Positions 29,215-38,427 of a stretch of DNA of 64,000 nt are shown piece by piece. The DNA is from QHXN01 sp032162705 (GTDB lineage Bacteria > Acidobacteriota > Blastocatellia > Pyrinomonadales > Pyrinomonadaceae): assembly GCA_032162705.1 (NCBI GenBank), contig JAVRON010000098.1, positions 25,936 to 89,935 on the forward strand. Direction: 5' to 3'. A program made the position numbers and the translations under genes. The notes under the pieces were generated by a model that was not told the origin of the DNA, made no database searches, and saw only the letters and a program-made list of their open reading frames with translations. Within the stretch, counting starts at the first letter, position 1. Every line of letters starts with the position of its first letter.

Positions 29215-30441
29215 ATGTCCGAAGCACCCTCGAACCTACACGCTCTCAAAGGTCGCGGAGTTTCATTCTCCGAGTCGTCATCCACAGACGTTTGGGACAG
29301 TTACCCTCGACGTACTCGAACAAAAGCCCGTCCTCTCAACCAATTCAAGTCCGAAGGAGTTCACTTGCCGCCTTCCCCTGAGTCAGGACAGACGAGCAGA
29401 CGCGAGTATCTCCTCGACCTCGCCGTCGGTGCTCTCTGCCTCATACTCGCCATAGCTCTGGCCGCACACGCGTATGTCGGTCTCTTCTCGCGCTACATGG
29501 CCGACGACTATTGCACGGCGGCGACGGTGCGTACGGCGAGTCTGCTGCAAACCCAGAGGCATTTGTATCTGGGGTGGTCTGGAAGATTCTCCTTCACTCT
29601 GACCGTCAGCATCATCGAGTTATTCGGGACGCGCATCGTACCCTTTCTTCCTTTAGCCGCCCTGCTATGCTGGCTCTCGGCTTTGACTTGGGCGACCTAT
29701 CAATTTCTGTCGCCGACATTCCGTAGAAAGTCGCTCCTCTTCTCGTTCTTCCTCGCGGAGCTGATAATCTTCGTCACCGTCGCCGACAATAAGAGCGGAG
29801 TCTACGAGGCACTCTACTGGCAGACCGGCATGCTCTCTTTCCATCTCGCGTCGCATACGCGTGGAGGCGTGGGGGCATCGAATCAAGGGCGATTGAATCA
29901 AGGGTGGCGGCTGGCGTTCATCGCTGCATCCGGATTCTTACTGATGTGCTGCTGCCTTCTGCCGGCCTCGTATGCACTGTCGGCCATGCCGCCTGCTCGC
30001 GCACTCATCACGCCGCAGTTCTTACTGATCTGCACGCTTGCCTCGCTCGGGTGGACGGCGGGGATAGCTTCCGGCAGACGCTTCGCCAGTCTTCAACTTC
30101 CACGCCGGTTTCCTCTCGACTTCCTGTTCGCGGCGCTGGCCCTTCTCTTGACGCTTCCGGTAATCGACTCTGCACGGCAGACGTTTTCAAAGGCGGAGAA
30201 GGCACGTACTCTTGCGCGCCTCTGGGATCGACAGGACGCGGAGATACGCGCGCGGCTCGCACGCGGCGAACGAGAACTGACCGTCCCGGTCGTCTACAAC
30301 ATCGGCGGAACGGATTTGTTGAAGAGAGACCCCGAGTGGTATGTCAACCATTGCGTGGCGGCTTTCTACGGCGCGGACTCAATCACAGCCGTCCCCGATG
30401 ACGAGGGGTTTAGAATCCTGTCGGACGAGTCCGCGCCATAA
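29215..30441 (+). CDS. Multi-pass membrane protein, DUF6056-like, possibly internally deleted
   Basis: A protein of 408 residues if started at ATG 29215, directly after the leader hairpin; the RBS is poor and partly inside that hairpin. Hydrophobic segments occur near residues 68-88, 130-150, 160-180, 235-260, 270-285 and 305-325. An early RYMADDYCTAATV recalls the RxxDDYxxA motif of DUF6056-type glycosyltransferase-like proteins. The middle (SHTRGGVGASNQGRLNQG) is hydrophilic and encoded over a short direct repeat, GAATCAAGGG, as if a central section had been lost. The gene is more AT-rich than its neighbours. Function unknown. Confidence 0.6.
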   Translation: MSEAPSNLHALKGRGVSFSESSSTDVWDSYPRRTRTKARPLNQFKSEGVHLPPSPESGQTSRREYLLDLAVGALCLILAIALAAHAYVGLFSRYMADDYCTAATVRTASLLQTQRHLYLGWSGRFSFTLTVSIIELFGTRIVPFLPLAALLCWLSALTWATYQFLSPTFRRKSLLFSFFLAELIIFVTVADNKSGVYEALYWQTGMLSFHLASHTRGGVGASNQGRLNQGWRLAFIAASGFLLMCCCLLPASYALSAMPPARALITPQFLLICTLASLGWTAGIASGRRFASLQLPRRFPLDFLFAALALLLTLPVIDSARQTFSKAEKARTLARLWDRQDAEIRARLARGERELTVPVVYNIGGTDLLKRDPEWYVNHCVAAFYGADSITAVPDDEGFRILSDESAP

Positions 30442-30510
30442 CACCATAGCGCTACGTCATTTCTCTCTGAGATAAATCTGAATTTAAAGAGGACTGAGAA
30501 TAGTTCGGTT

Positions 30511-31833
30511 TCAGATACCGGAACGCGCCGCAAGGAGTTCGTACTGCTCTCTGGCTTCCTCGATGACTTCACGCTCGCGGAGCGTCGTCAGCTCGCCGTC
30601 ACGAAGCACGAGCTGCCCGTCAATCATCACGTCGCGCACATCACACGCCTCTGCCGAGTAGACGATGGTCGAGACGACTTCGGGCCGCGGAGTCGTGTGC
30701 AGGCGTTCGAGGTCGAGGACGGTGATATCCGCACGCTTGCCTGCTTCAAGACTGCCGATCTCGTTTTCCAGTCCGAGCGCGCGCGCACCACCAAGCGTCG
30801 CCATGCGGAGAACCATCGACGCGGGCAGAGTATCCGCGCCGCAACTCACCTTCTGGAGCAGCGCCGCGGTTCGCATCTCCGTGAACATGTCGAGGCGATT
30901 GTTACATGCTGCGCCGTCGGCTCCGAACGAGACCGAGACGCCGCGCCCGAGCATCTCGGCGACGGGCGCGATGCCGGAGCCGAGCTTCATGTTCGACGAG
31001 GGGCAGTGCGAGACGTGCGTCCCCGCAGACGCGAGCAGCTCCATCTCATCCGCGTTGACGTGGACGCAGTGCGCGAGCAGGACGTGCGGGCCCGAGACGC
31101 CGACCGAGTCGAGGTATGCGATGTTCCTTTGGCCCGTTTCACGCTCGACCAACTCGATCTCGGAGCGATTTTCGGAGGCGTGTGTGTGAATCATTACGCC
31201 GCGCTCGCGCGCGAGGCCCGCGACGCTCTCAAGCAGCCCACGCGTGCAACTCACGGCGAAGCGCGGAGCGAAGCAGTAGCGCACGCGCCCTCCGGCACGG
31301 CCATGCCACTCTTCGAGAAGCGCGAGCGACTCGCTGATCGAATCCGCGGCCTCCTCCCTGAGTCCCTCGGGCACTTCGTCACCTTTATCCATCATGCACT
31401 TGCCGATGGTGGCGCGGAAGCCCGTCTCCTCGACGACGCGAAAAACCTCTCCGGTGTGTCTGACCGTCTCCATCGTGAGCGCGCAGGTCGTTCCACCGCG
31501 AATCATCTCCGCGACGCCAAGCCGCGCCGAAGCACGCAAGCTGCGCGCATCGTGCGCGGCCTCCAGAGGCCATACGCGCCGCTTGAGCCAGTCGATTAGT
31601 TCGAGGTCGTCCGCCGAGCCGCGGAAGAGCGTCTGGCAGAGATGTATGTGCGTCTGCACGAAGCCGGGGAGCACGGCACAGCCGCGCGCGTCCAACGTCA
31701 CGTCGGCCTGTACGGGCGCTTCGCCGATGGCTTCGATGCGCCCGTCGCGGACGAGCACGTCGCCTTCGACAATCGTATCGGCGGCGTCCAACGTAATAAC
31801 CGTGCCGCCCTTGATTAGGACTGTCTGTGTCAT
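30511..31833 (-). CDS. Amidohydrolase (5'-deoxyadenosine / S-adenosylhomocysteine deaminase, TrzN/SsnA-like group)
   Basis: A 440-residue metal-dependent deaminase or chlorohydrolase. Metal ligands are in FVQTHIHLCQT, MIHTHASEN and LLAHCVHV, and the general region VSFGADGAACNN completes the active site. The family includes MtaD/DadD enzymes that recycle nucleoside by-products of SAM metabolism, as well as N-ethylammeline chlorohydrolases. Which substrate applies is not decidable here. It lies downstream of recA but is separated by a palindrome. Confidence 0.85.
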   Translation of the reverse strand: MTQTVLIKGGTVITLDAADTIVEGDVLVRDGRIEAIGEAPVQADVTLDARGCAVLPGFVQTHIHLCQTLFRGSADDLELIDWLKRRVWPLEAAHDARSLRASARLGVAEMIRGGTTCALTMETVRHTGEVFRVVEETGFRATIGKCMMDKGDEVPEGLREEAADSISESLALLEEWHGRAGGRVRYCFAPRFAVSCTRGLLESVAGLARERGVMIHTHASENRSEIELVERETGQRNIAYLDSVGVSGPHVLLAHCVHVNADEMELLASAGTHVSHCPSSNMKLGSGIAPVAEMLGRGVSVSFGADGAACNNRLDMFTEMRTAALLQKVSCGADTLPASMVLRMATLGGARALGLENEIGSLEAGKRADITVLDLERLHTTPRPEVVSTIVYSAEACDVRDVMIDGQLVLRDGELTTLREREVIEEAREQYELLAARSGI

Positions 31834-31947
31834 CGAGAATTGCTCAAAAGAGTTACGGGAGCGGCGTCTCTTGCCGCGCGATTATCCACGGACAACGGCG
31901 CGGCTGTAAAGCAGCAAACGACACAAGCAAGGCTGTGAACAGGTGAA

Positions 31948-32025
31948 CGGGCGGAAGCCCGACCGTGGAGCAGAGCGTCATGGATGCGTAATCCTGACGC
32001 CCTCCCTCACGGTCGGGCTTCCGCC
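31948..32025. repeat. Palindrome with GGCGGAAGCCCGACCGT arms
   Basis: The 17-bp arms GGCGGAAGCCCGACCGT and ACGGTCGGGCTTCCGCC flank about 40 bp. It lies 28 bp after the recA stop. A single arm recurs at 6796-6838. Confidence 0.85.
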
Positions 32026-32052
32026 TTGACTGACTGTTGCTTTACCGCGGTC

Positions 32053-33111
32053 TTACTTCTTGCCGTCGGTCTTTACCGCAGCGACCTCTTCTGCTTCGTC
32101 CTCACCGTGGACGTGGAGACCAAGCGCCTTGCGTACGTCGTTCTGGACGCGTTTGAGCAGATCGGCGTTCTCCCTCAAAGCGTTCTTCGAGTTCTCGCGG
32201 CCCTGACCCAAACGCTCGCCGCCGTAGGAGAACCAAGCACCCGCCTTATCGACGACCTGGTTCGTCACCGCAAGGTCAAGCACGTCGCCCTCACGCGAAA
32301 TGCCTTCGCCGTACATGATGTCGAACTCGACCTCGCGGAAAGGCGGCGCGACCTTGTTCTTGACGACCTTGACCCTCGTGCGGTTGCCAACCATTCGGTC
32401 GCCGTCCTTAATCGCGCCGATGCGCCGGATGTCGAGACGCACGGTCGAGTAGAACTTCAGAGCGCGCCCGCCGGTCGTTGTCTCGGGGCTTCCGAACATG
32501 ACGCCGATCTTCTCGCGAATCTGGTTGATGAAGATCAGGCACGTGTTCGACTGGCCGACGATGGCCGTCAGCTTCCGAAGCGCCTGCGACATCAGACGAG
32601 CCTGAAGACCCGGAAGGCTGTCGCCCATCTCGCCGTCCAATTCGGCGCGCGGAACAAGAGCCGCCACCGAGTCGATGACGATGACGCCCACGCCGTTCGA
32701 GCGGACAAGAGCCTCTGCAATCTCAAGCGCCTGCTCACCCGAATCGGGCTGCGAGATAAGCAGCTCGTCGATGTTGACGCCGAGCTTGCCCGCGTAGTCC
32801 GAGTCCATCGCGTGCTCGGCGTCGATGTAGGCCGCCACGTCGCCCGACTTCTGCGCCTCGGCGACGATGTGCAGCGCAAGCGTGGTCTTGCCCGAAGACT
32901 CGGGGCCGAAGATTTCGATGATGCGACCGCGCGGGATGCCGCCGACGCCGATGGCCGCGTCGAGCGAGAGCGAGGTCGTCGAGATGGCAGGGATGTCGAT
33001 GACCTCTTTATCGCCGAGGCGCATGATCGAACCCTTGCCGAACTTCTTTTCGATGTTTGCGAGCGCCGCTTCGACCGCCTTGCCGCGATCCGCGCTCTGC
33101 CTGTCACTCAT
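32053..33111 (-). CDS. recA: Recombinase RecA
   Basis: A 352-residue RecA. It shows the N-terminal KAVEAALANIEKKFGKGSIM, Walker A GPESSGKTT, the catalytic DAEHAMD, VIVIDSVAALVPRAE and the L2 region (FINQIREKIGVMFGSPETTT). The ATG at 33111 fits the family start better than the upstream GTG at 33123 and has GAGTGG eight bases before it. The C-terminus is acidic then Lys-rich (DEAEEVAAVKTDGKK). Confidence 0.98.
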   Translation of the reverse strand: MSDRQSADRGKAVEAALANIEKKFGKGSIMRLGDKEVIDIPAISTTSLSLDAAIGVGGIPRGRIIEIFGPESSGKTTLALHIVAEAQKSGDVAAYIDAEHAMDSDYAGKLGVNIDELLISQPDSGEQALEIAEALVRSNGVGVIVIDSVAALVPRAELDGEMGDSLPGLQARLMSQALRKLTAIVGQSNTCLIFINQIREKIGVMFGSPETTTGGRALKFYSTVRLDIRRIGAIKDGDRMVGNRTRVKVVKNKVAPPFREVEFDIMYGEGISREGDVLDLAVTNQVVDKAGAWFSYGGERLGQGRENSKNALRENADLLKRVQNDVRKALGLHVHGEDEAEEVAAVKTDGKK

Positions 33112-33503
33112 ATTTGCTACCACTCTTTCTCGTCCCCTTTTCTCACGCTGTTAAATTTGGTGTTCTCAACCGAAGACCCGGAGAGTCTACCACAAACGAC
33201 GCGAGAATGGAACACTGTTTCACACTTGCAACGATATTTTTTTCACCCTGGCGGAGGTAAGGCTCGACGTTGTTCTGAAGCCGGGACAATATACGACAGC
33301 GACGGATTTAAGTCGAGTGTAAGTCGATATGGCCGCGGATGTGCCCGCGAAACTCAGTCCAACTTGAGTATAACGAAGCTCGTATTCACCGCAGAGGCGC
33401 TGAGGACGCGGAGGGGGCGCAGAGATAATTCAATCCTCTGCGAGTCTCTGCGTTCTCAGCGCCTGCGGCGGTGAACGTCGGTAGCTCTACGCTCAAGTGG
33501 AGA
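33112..33503. other. recA upstream region
   Basis: This 392-bp gap between recA and trpA contains no gene. It holds a 13-bp near-palindrome GGAACACTGTTTC at 33209-33221, about 100 bp before recA, and a MITE-like repeat at its right end. An SOS operator is possible but not demonstrable. Confidence 0.5.
33359..33501. repeat. MITE-like element, TTCACCGCAGAGG family
   Basis: Core arms run 33385 to 33474 (TTCACCGCAGAGGCGCTGAG and its complement). Weak outer arms CCAACTTGAG and GCTCAAGTGG are present. The element ends 2 bp from the trpA stop. Confidence 0.88.
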
Positions 33504-34292
33504 TTAATAAGGCAGCAACGAACGCGCGAACGCGCCGACCTGTTTGACGAGATCGGGACTGCCTGCGTGTCTCTCAATCTCTGCGACGAGCGCGGAGCCG
33601 ACCACCACGGCGTCGGCGTAAGCCCAGACTTCCGCGACCTGCTCGGGCGTCGAGATGCCGAAGCCGACGGCGACGGGCAACTCCGTCACGTCGCGCACGC
33701 GCGCCACAAGTCGCTCGGCCTCCGCGCTCATGCTCTCGCGTGCGCCCGTCACGCCCGCGCGCGAGACAGCATAGACAAAGCCGCTGGCACGCTCGGCGAT
33801 CATTCGGAGCCGTGCGTCGGACGTGGTTGGCGCGGCGAGGAAGATTTGGTCGATGCCCTTTTGTGCGAGCGTCCGGTTGAAGTCGGCGGACTCTTCGGGG
33901 ATGAGGTCTGTGACGAGTATGCCGTCAACACTGAGGCGACGAGACTCTTCCGCGAGACGCTCGACGCCGAACTGTAGAAGCGGGTTGAAGTAGCTGAAGA
34001 GCACGACGGGCACGTCGGTCTCGCGCCGCGCGTCGGCGAGCGTTGCCAGAATGTCAACGAGGCCGGAGCCGTGTCGCAGGGCGCGTTCGGAGGCGCGCTG
34101 GATGGTTGGGCCGTCGGCGACGGGGTCGCTGAAAGGAACGCCGAGTTCGATGAGGGTCGCGCCCGCGCGCGCGAGTTCGACGATGAGAGCGCGCGTCGTC
34201 GAGAGGTCTGGGTCGCCCGCCGTGATGAAGGGAATGAAGCCGCGCCGTCCTTCGCGCCGGAGAGTCTCGAAAGCGTCGCCGATTCGGCTCAC
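33504..34292 (-). CDS. trpA: Tryptophan synthase alpha chain
   Basis: The 262-residue alpha subunit, which cleaves indole-3-glycerol phosphate to indole for TrpB. Catalytic Glu and Asp are in LIELGVPFSDPVADGPTIQ, and the phosphate-binding GFGIST and VVVGSALV segments are present. The GTG start at 34292 (VSRIGDAFETLRREG) is chosen because GAGGAG lies exactly five bases upstream; a longer reading to 34307 lacks an RBS. The RBS and start lie in the third copy of a tandem duplication that begins at the trpB stop. Confidence 0.96.
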   Translation of the reverse strand: MSRIGDAFETLRREGRRGFIPFITAGDPDLSTTRALIVELARAGATLIELGVPFSDPVADGPTIQRASERALRHGSGLVDILATLADARRETDVPVVLFSYFNPLLQFGVERLAEESRRLSVDGILVTDLIPEESADFNRTLAQKGIDQIFLAAPTTSDARLRMIAERASGFVYAVSRAGVTGARESMSAEAERLVARVRDVTELPVAVGFGISTPEQVAEVWAYADAVVVGSALVAEIERHAGSPDLVKQVGAFARSLLPY

Positions 34293-34355
34293 GAAGTCTC
34301 CTCGCACATCTTTCGGCTCACGAAATCTCCTTAACTCGTCTCACGAAATCTCTTC
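34286..34355 (-). repeat. Triplicated trpB-trpA junction
   Basis: Three copies of GGAGAYTTCGTGAGCCG or close variants. The first contains the trpB stop (TTTCGTGA), and the third supplies the trpA RBS and GTG start. Confidence 0.82.
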
Positions 34356-35558
34356 GCCTGTCGCTTCGGCGACAGTCTGCACGTCCTTGTCGCCGCGCCC
34401 CGAAAGATTGACGACGAGCGCCTGCTCGCCGGACATCTCTCTTGCGAGCTTCAGCGCGTGCGCGACGGCGTGCGCCGATTCGAGCGCGGGGATAATGCCT
34501 TCAAGCTGCGAGATGAGACGGAAGGCTTCGAGCGCTTCCGTATCGGAGGCCGAGACATACTCGACCCGTCCAGCATCGTGCAGGAAGGCGTGTTCGGGGC
34601 CGATTGAAGGATAGTCGAGTCCGGCGGAGATCGAATGTGTAGATGCAATCTGTCCGCCCTCGTCCTGCAAGACATAGCTCAACGTCCCCTGCAAGACACC
34701 GGGTCGGCCTCCGCCCGTCCGGTTAAAGCGCGCGGCATGAAGCCCTAACTCCGAGCCAGTGCCGCCGGCCTCGACGCCGACCATCCGCACTCCCGCGTCT
34801 TCGAGGAACGGGTGGAATAGTCCGATAGAGTTCGAGCCGCCGCCGACGCATGCGACCAGAGCATCGGGCATGCGCCCTTCCCTTTCGAGAAACTGCGCGC
34901 GTGCCTCGCGCCCGATGACGCTCTGAAACTCGCGCACCATAAGCGGGTACGGGTGCGGCCCGAGCGCGCTCCCCAGAAGATAATATGTGTCGGCGACGTT
35001 CGTCACCCAGTCGCGCAGCGCCTCGTTGATGGCGTCCTTGAGCGTGCGCGAGCCTGCCTCGACCTCGCGCACCTCCGCGCCGAGCAGACGCATGCGAAAG
35101 ACGTTCAGGCGCTGGCGGCGCACGTCCTCCGTGCCCATGTAGACGACACACCGCAGGCCGAAGAGGGCGCAGACCGTAGCCGTCGCGACGCCGTGCTGGC
35201 CCGCGCCCGTCTCCGCGATGATGCGGCGCTTGCCCATCCGTCGCGCGAGCAGAACTTGCCCGAGCGCGTTGTTGATCTTGTGCGAGCCTGTGTGCGAGAG
35301 GTCTTCGCGCTTGAGATAGATGCGTGCGCCCCCTGCGCGCTCGGTCAAACGCGCGGCATGGAAGAGCGGCGTCGGACGCCCCGAGTAGTCGCGCAGAAGC
35401 GACTCGAACTCATTCTGAAAACTCTCTTCGCGTCGCGCCGCCTCGAAGGCTTCGGTCAACTCTTCGAGCGGAGCCATCAGCGTCTCCGGCACGAAGCGTC
35501 CGCCGTAACGCCCCCAGTGTCCGCCCGCATCCGGGTTTGTATTTAGACTCTCGCTCAT
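34341..35558 (-). CDS. trpB: Tryptophan synthase beta chain
   Basis: A 405-residue TrpB1-type PLP enzyme. The N-terminal GRYGGRFVPETLM, the PLP Lys in SHTGSHKINNALGQ, AETGAGQHGVATAT and the phosphate-cup GGGSNSIG are all present. It lies 34 bp downstream of the diguanylate cyclase gene and directly upstream of trpA. Confidence 0.98.
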   Translation of the reverse strand: MSESLNTNPDAGGHWGRYGGRFVPETLMAPLEELTEAFEAARREESFQNEFESLLRDYSGRPTPLFHAARLTERAGGARIYLKREDLSHTGSHKINNALGQVLLARRMGKRRIIAETGAGQHGVATATVCALFGLRCVVYMGTEDVRRQRLNVFRMRLLGAEVREVEAGSRTLKDAINEALRDWVTNVADTYYLLGSALGPHPYPLMVREFQSVIGREARAQFLEREGRMPDALVACVGGGSNSIGLFHPFLEDAGVRMVGVEAGGTGSELGLHAARFNRTGGGRPGVLQGTLSYVLQDEGGQIASTHSISAGLDYPSIGPEHAFLHDAGRVEYVSASDTEALEAFRLISQLEGIIPALESAHAVAHALKLAREMSGEQALVVNLSGRGDKDVQTVAEATGEEIS

Positions 35559-35592
35559 CGAACCCGCCCGGCTTTTCTCTATCTTCGATTAA

Positions 35593-36576
35593 CTACGCGC
35601 CGCCGACAATCTTGCGACCTGACTTAGAACCGGCAGACCCAGACGCCGATTCCGCCGCTCCGGCCAGAACGGACAGGTTGCGCCCCTCGTCTTTGGCGCG
35701 GTAGAGCGCCGCGTCGCTCGCGGAGTAAAGCTCGCGCTCCGTACGCGCGTTCGCCGGACACGCGGCGACGCCGACGCTGACGGTGACGCGGCCAACTTCT
35801 TCGAGCGGATTCTCCGAGACGGCGAGCCGCACGCGCTCGGCGGCGGCGGCGGCCTTGTCACTCCCCACACCCGCGAGGAGCAGCGCGAACTCCTCTCCAC
35901 CGAGACGCGCGGCCGTGTCGTTGTCACGCGAGAATTCGGCGAGCGCCGAGGCGACGAAGCTTATCACGCGGTCGCCCGCCGGGTGGCCGTAGGTGTCATT
36001 GACCTTCTTCATATGGTCTATGTCGAGCAGCAGCAGCGCACATGGAATCTGGTAGCGACGCCAGCGCTCGACCTCCTGACTGAGCGCCTTGCGAAAACGG
36101 CGTCGATTGGCAAGCCCCGTCAGGTAATCGCGGTCAGCCTCGGCGCTCAGTCGTTCGATCAAGAGCTTTTGTGTGACGAGCTGGCCCATGCGCGCGACGA
36201 GGAGTCGAAGCTCCGTCGGGATTTGGAAATAGTCGGAAGCGCCCGCGCCCATCGCTTCGCTCCGCAGTTTTGTGGTCGAAGGCTCTTCGCCGACCAGCAC
36301 GACGGGAACAGCGTCCTGCGCCTCGCAGAGCATGCGCGCCAGCTCGACCGCGCTGATGCCTTTCAGATTCGCGTCGGCCACGACGATGTGCGGTCGCGTG
36401 CGCTGGAGAGCGATGAGCGCCTTGACGCCGCCCGCGACACCCGCGACGACAAAGCCTCCTCCTTCAAGCTCCGCGATGTAGGCGGCCAGCGACGGGTTGT
36501 CGGTGACGAGCAGCACGCGTCCCTGGTCGCGCGCCGACTGCGTGCGGCTGGCAATGATTCGAGCTGTTGCGCTCAT
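35593..36576 (-). CDS. Diguanylate cyclase with degenerate receiver domain, inside the trp operon
   Basis: A 327-residue protein. Residues about 20-135 form a receiver-like domain with the candidate phospho-Asp D68 (VVADANLKG), but the usual Lys before the cis-Pro is replaced (FQIPTEL), so phosphorylation control is doubtful. Residues about 145-310 form a GGDEF domain with DYLTGLANRRRF and the active-site GGEEF at 225-229. A product-inhibition I-site RDND at 216-219 sits five residues before it. It should make c-di-GMP. It lies between trpF and trpB and may have its own promoter. Confidence 0.93.
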   Translation of the reverse strand: MSATARIIASRTQSARDQGRVLLVTDNPSLAAYIAELEGGGFVVAGVAGGVKALIALQRTRPHIVVADANLKGISAVELARMLCEAQDAVPVVLVGEEPSTTKLRSEAMGAGASDYFQIPTELRLLVARMGQLVTQKLLIERLSAEADRDYLTGLANRRRFRKALSQEVERWRRYQIPCALLLLDIDHMKKVNDTYGHPAGDRVISFVASALAEFSRDNDTAARLGGEEFALLLAGVGSDKAAAAAERVRLAVSENPLEEVGRVTVSVGVAACPANARTERELYSASDAALYRAKDEGRNLSVLAGAAESASGSAGSKSGRKIVGGA

Positions 36577-36690
36577 CTTCAGTCAGACTCGCTTGAAATT
36601 ATCCCTGAACGAAAAGGCAAACGGTGGGAATGGATTGTTGGGGGCATTGTCTTCGGCGAAACTCCGAAACCCCCTGACTCGTTCCACGCC

Positions 36691-36721
36691 AGAATAACCG
36701 ATGAGGTAGGCGGCGCGTCAA
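36691..36721 (-). promoter_or_regulatory. Possible promoter before the diguanylate cyclase gene
   Basis: TTGACG (36721-36716) and TATTCT (36696-36691) on the minus strand are 19 bp apart. The site lies between a heptad palindrome and the GGDEF gene, so it could drive GGDEF-trpB-trpA separately. Confidence 0.35.
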
Positions 36722-36735
36722 GTCTTTATGATGAA

Positions 36736-36866
<131 letters not shown>

Positions 36867-36880
<14 letters not shown>

Positions 36881-37508
36881 CCCCCGCTTCCGCCTCTCTG
36901 ACCTGCTCGACGAAGCGGCGCATGAGTTGAAAGCTTTTTCGACCGGGCGATGTCTCGACGCCGCTACACACATCGACGGCGAAGGGACGGACGACGTTCA
37001 CCGCTTCGGCGACGTTCTCAGGCGTCAGCCCACCCGCGAGAAAGAGCTTCGCGACGGCCTCGCGCGTCCGCCGAGCCACAGACCAGTCGAACGTCTTCCC
37101 CGTCCCGCCCCAAGCGCCCGCAGCAAAGGCGTCGAGCAGTACCGCGTCAGTCCCAAAGAGCGCCGCACGCTCGACTCCATAATCGGGGCCGACGCGCAGA
37201 GCCTTGATCGTCATCAATCCGCGTAATCCCGCGCAGAACTCCGGCGTCTCGTCCCCGTGAAGCTGCACCGCACCGACGCCCGCCTCAAGCGCCTTGTGCT
37301 CAACCGCCTCCGGGCCCGCCTCGTTGACGAAGACACCGACCGTCAGCAAGCCCTCCGGCATCTTCTCTATGATGTGACGCGCCGCCTCTGTCGTAACGTG
37401 GCGTGGACTCCTCTCATAGAAGTTGAAGCCGAGCATCTCAGCGCCCGCCCCGACCGCCGCGAGCGCGTCCTCCAGATTCGTGATGCCGCAAACTTTTACG
37501 CGAATCAT
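36867..37508 (-). CDS. trpF: Phosphoribosylanthranilate isomerase
   Basis: A 213-residue (beta/alpha)8 enzyme for the third step of tryptophan synthesis. It starts MIRVKVCGIT with the catalytic Cys7 (counted from this Met), and has the LGFNFYERSPRHV block, QLHGDE, the catalytic Asp in LLDAF and the phosphate-binding LAGGLTPENV and DVCSGVETSPG. The start at 37508 has GGAAGG immediately upstream; the reading from 37550 adds 14 non-homologous residues. The C-terminal ESRQ and stop are encoded by a heptad array. Confidence 0.95.
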
Positions 37509-37566
37509 AACCTTCCGCCGACGAAGTGCTTCCGAGTCGCTTCCGTTCATATAAACCGCATCAACT

Positions 37567-38370
37567 CTAATGCGTAGCTATGAGCGCGCGCAGGGCTTCT
37601 TCGGGACGCTCGGCGCGCATGAGCGTCTCGCCGATGAGGAAGGCTTGGAAGCCGCAGGCGCGCAGGCGGCGTATGTCTGCGGCGTTGCGCAGGCCGCTCT
37701 CGCTCACGAGCAGCGCATGGGCGGGCGCGCGGGCGGCCAGCTCGACGGAGGTTTCGAGCGAGACCTTAAAACTGTGCAGGTCGCGATTGTTCACACCGAT
37801 GAGACGCGCCCCCGCTTCATGCGCGCGTCTCAGCTCCGAAGCGGTGTGGACTTCGACAAGCGCATCCATGCCGAGTTCCCTTTCGGTGAGGGCGAGTAAC
37901 GTCTTGAGCTTTGCGTCGTCGAGCGCCGCGACGATCAGAAGCAGCGCGTCCGCGCCCGCGATGGCCGACTCGTAGACCTGATACTCGTCGAAGATAAAAT
38001 CCTTACGTAAGACGGGCAGACGCGTGCTCGCCTTCGCTTCGGCCAGATCGTCGAGAGAGCCGCGAAAGAAATCTTCTTCCGTCAGGACGGAGAGCGCCGC
38101 CGCGCCGCCGCGCTCGTATGCGCGCACAGTCTCGCCGACGGAAGCGCCCAAGCGAATCTCGCCCTTCGACGGCGATGCGCGCTTGAACTCGGCGATGATG
38201 TTCACACGACTCTTGTCTTCGAGCGCTTCGCGCAGCGCAGACTGCCGCGCTCGGGCCCTCGCCGCCACAGCTTCACCGCGCACCTCTTCTAACGTGCGCG
38301 CCGCCCTCGCTTCGGCCAAACGCTCGCTCTTCTTCTCGATTATCTTTGATAGAAAGTCGGTCGAGTACAT
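37567..38370 (-). CDS. trpC: Indole-3-glycerol phosphate synthase
   Basis: A 267-residue TrpC. The catalytic Lys in IIAEFKRASPSKG, VLRKDFIFDEYQVYES, LIGVNNRDLHSF and SESGLRN are conserved. It is not fused to TrpF, which is the next gene. Its upstream region is a tandem duplication. Confidence 0.97.
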   Translation of the reverse strand: MYSTDFLSKIIEKKSERLAEARAARTLEEVRGEAVAARARARQSALREALEDKSRVNIIAEFKRASPSKGEIRLGASVGETVRAYERGGAAALSVLTEEDFFRGSLDDLAEAKASTRLPVLRKDFIFDEYQVYESAIAGADALLLIVAALDDAKLKTLLALTERELGMDALVEVHTASELRRAHEAGARLIGVNNRDLHSFKVSLETSVELAARAPAHALLVSESGLRNAADIRRLRACGFQAFLIGETLMRAERPEEALRALIATH

Positions 38371-38374
38371 TCAG

Positions 38375-38417
38375 GTCTCTCTTCGATTCCGTGTGCAGTG
38401 TCTCTCTTCGATTCCGT
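38375..38417 (-). repeat. Tandem duplication upstream of trpC
   Basis: The 18-bp segment ACGGAATCGAAGAGAGAC on the minus strand occurs twice with a 25-bp period, just before the trpC ATG, duplicating its RBS region. Confidence 0.85.
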
Positions 38418-38427
38418 TGCGGTGCTT

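Noticed and set aside
31984..33474. 496-codon plus-strand ORF opposite recA
   Set aside because: Shadow of recA that runs into repeat DNA at both ends.
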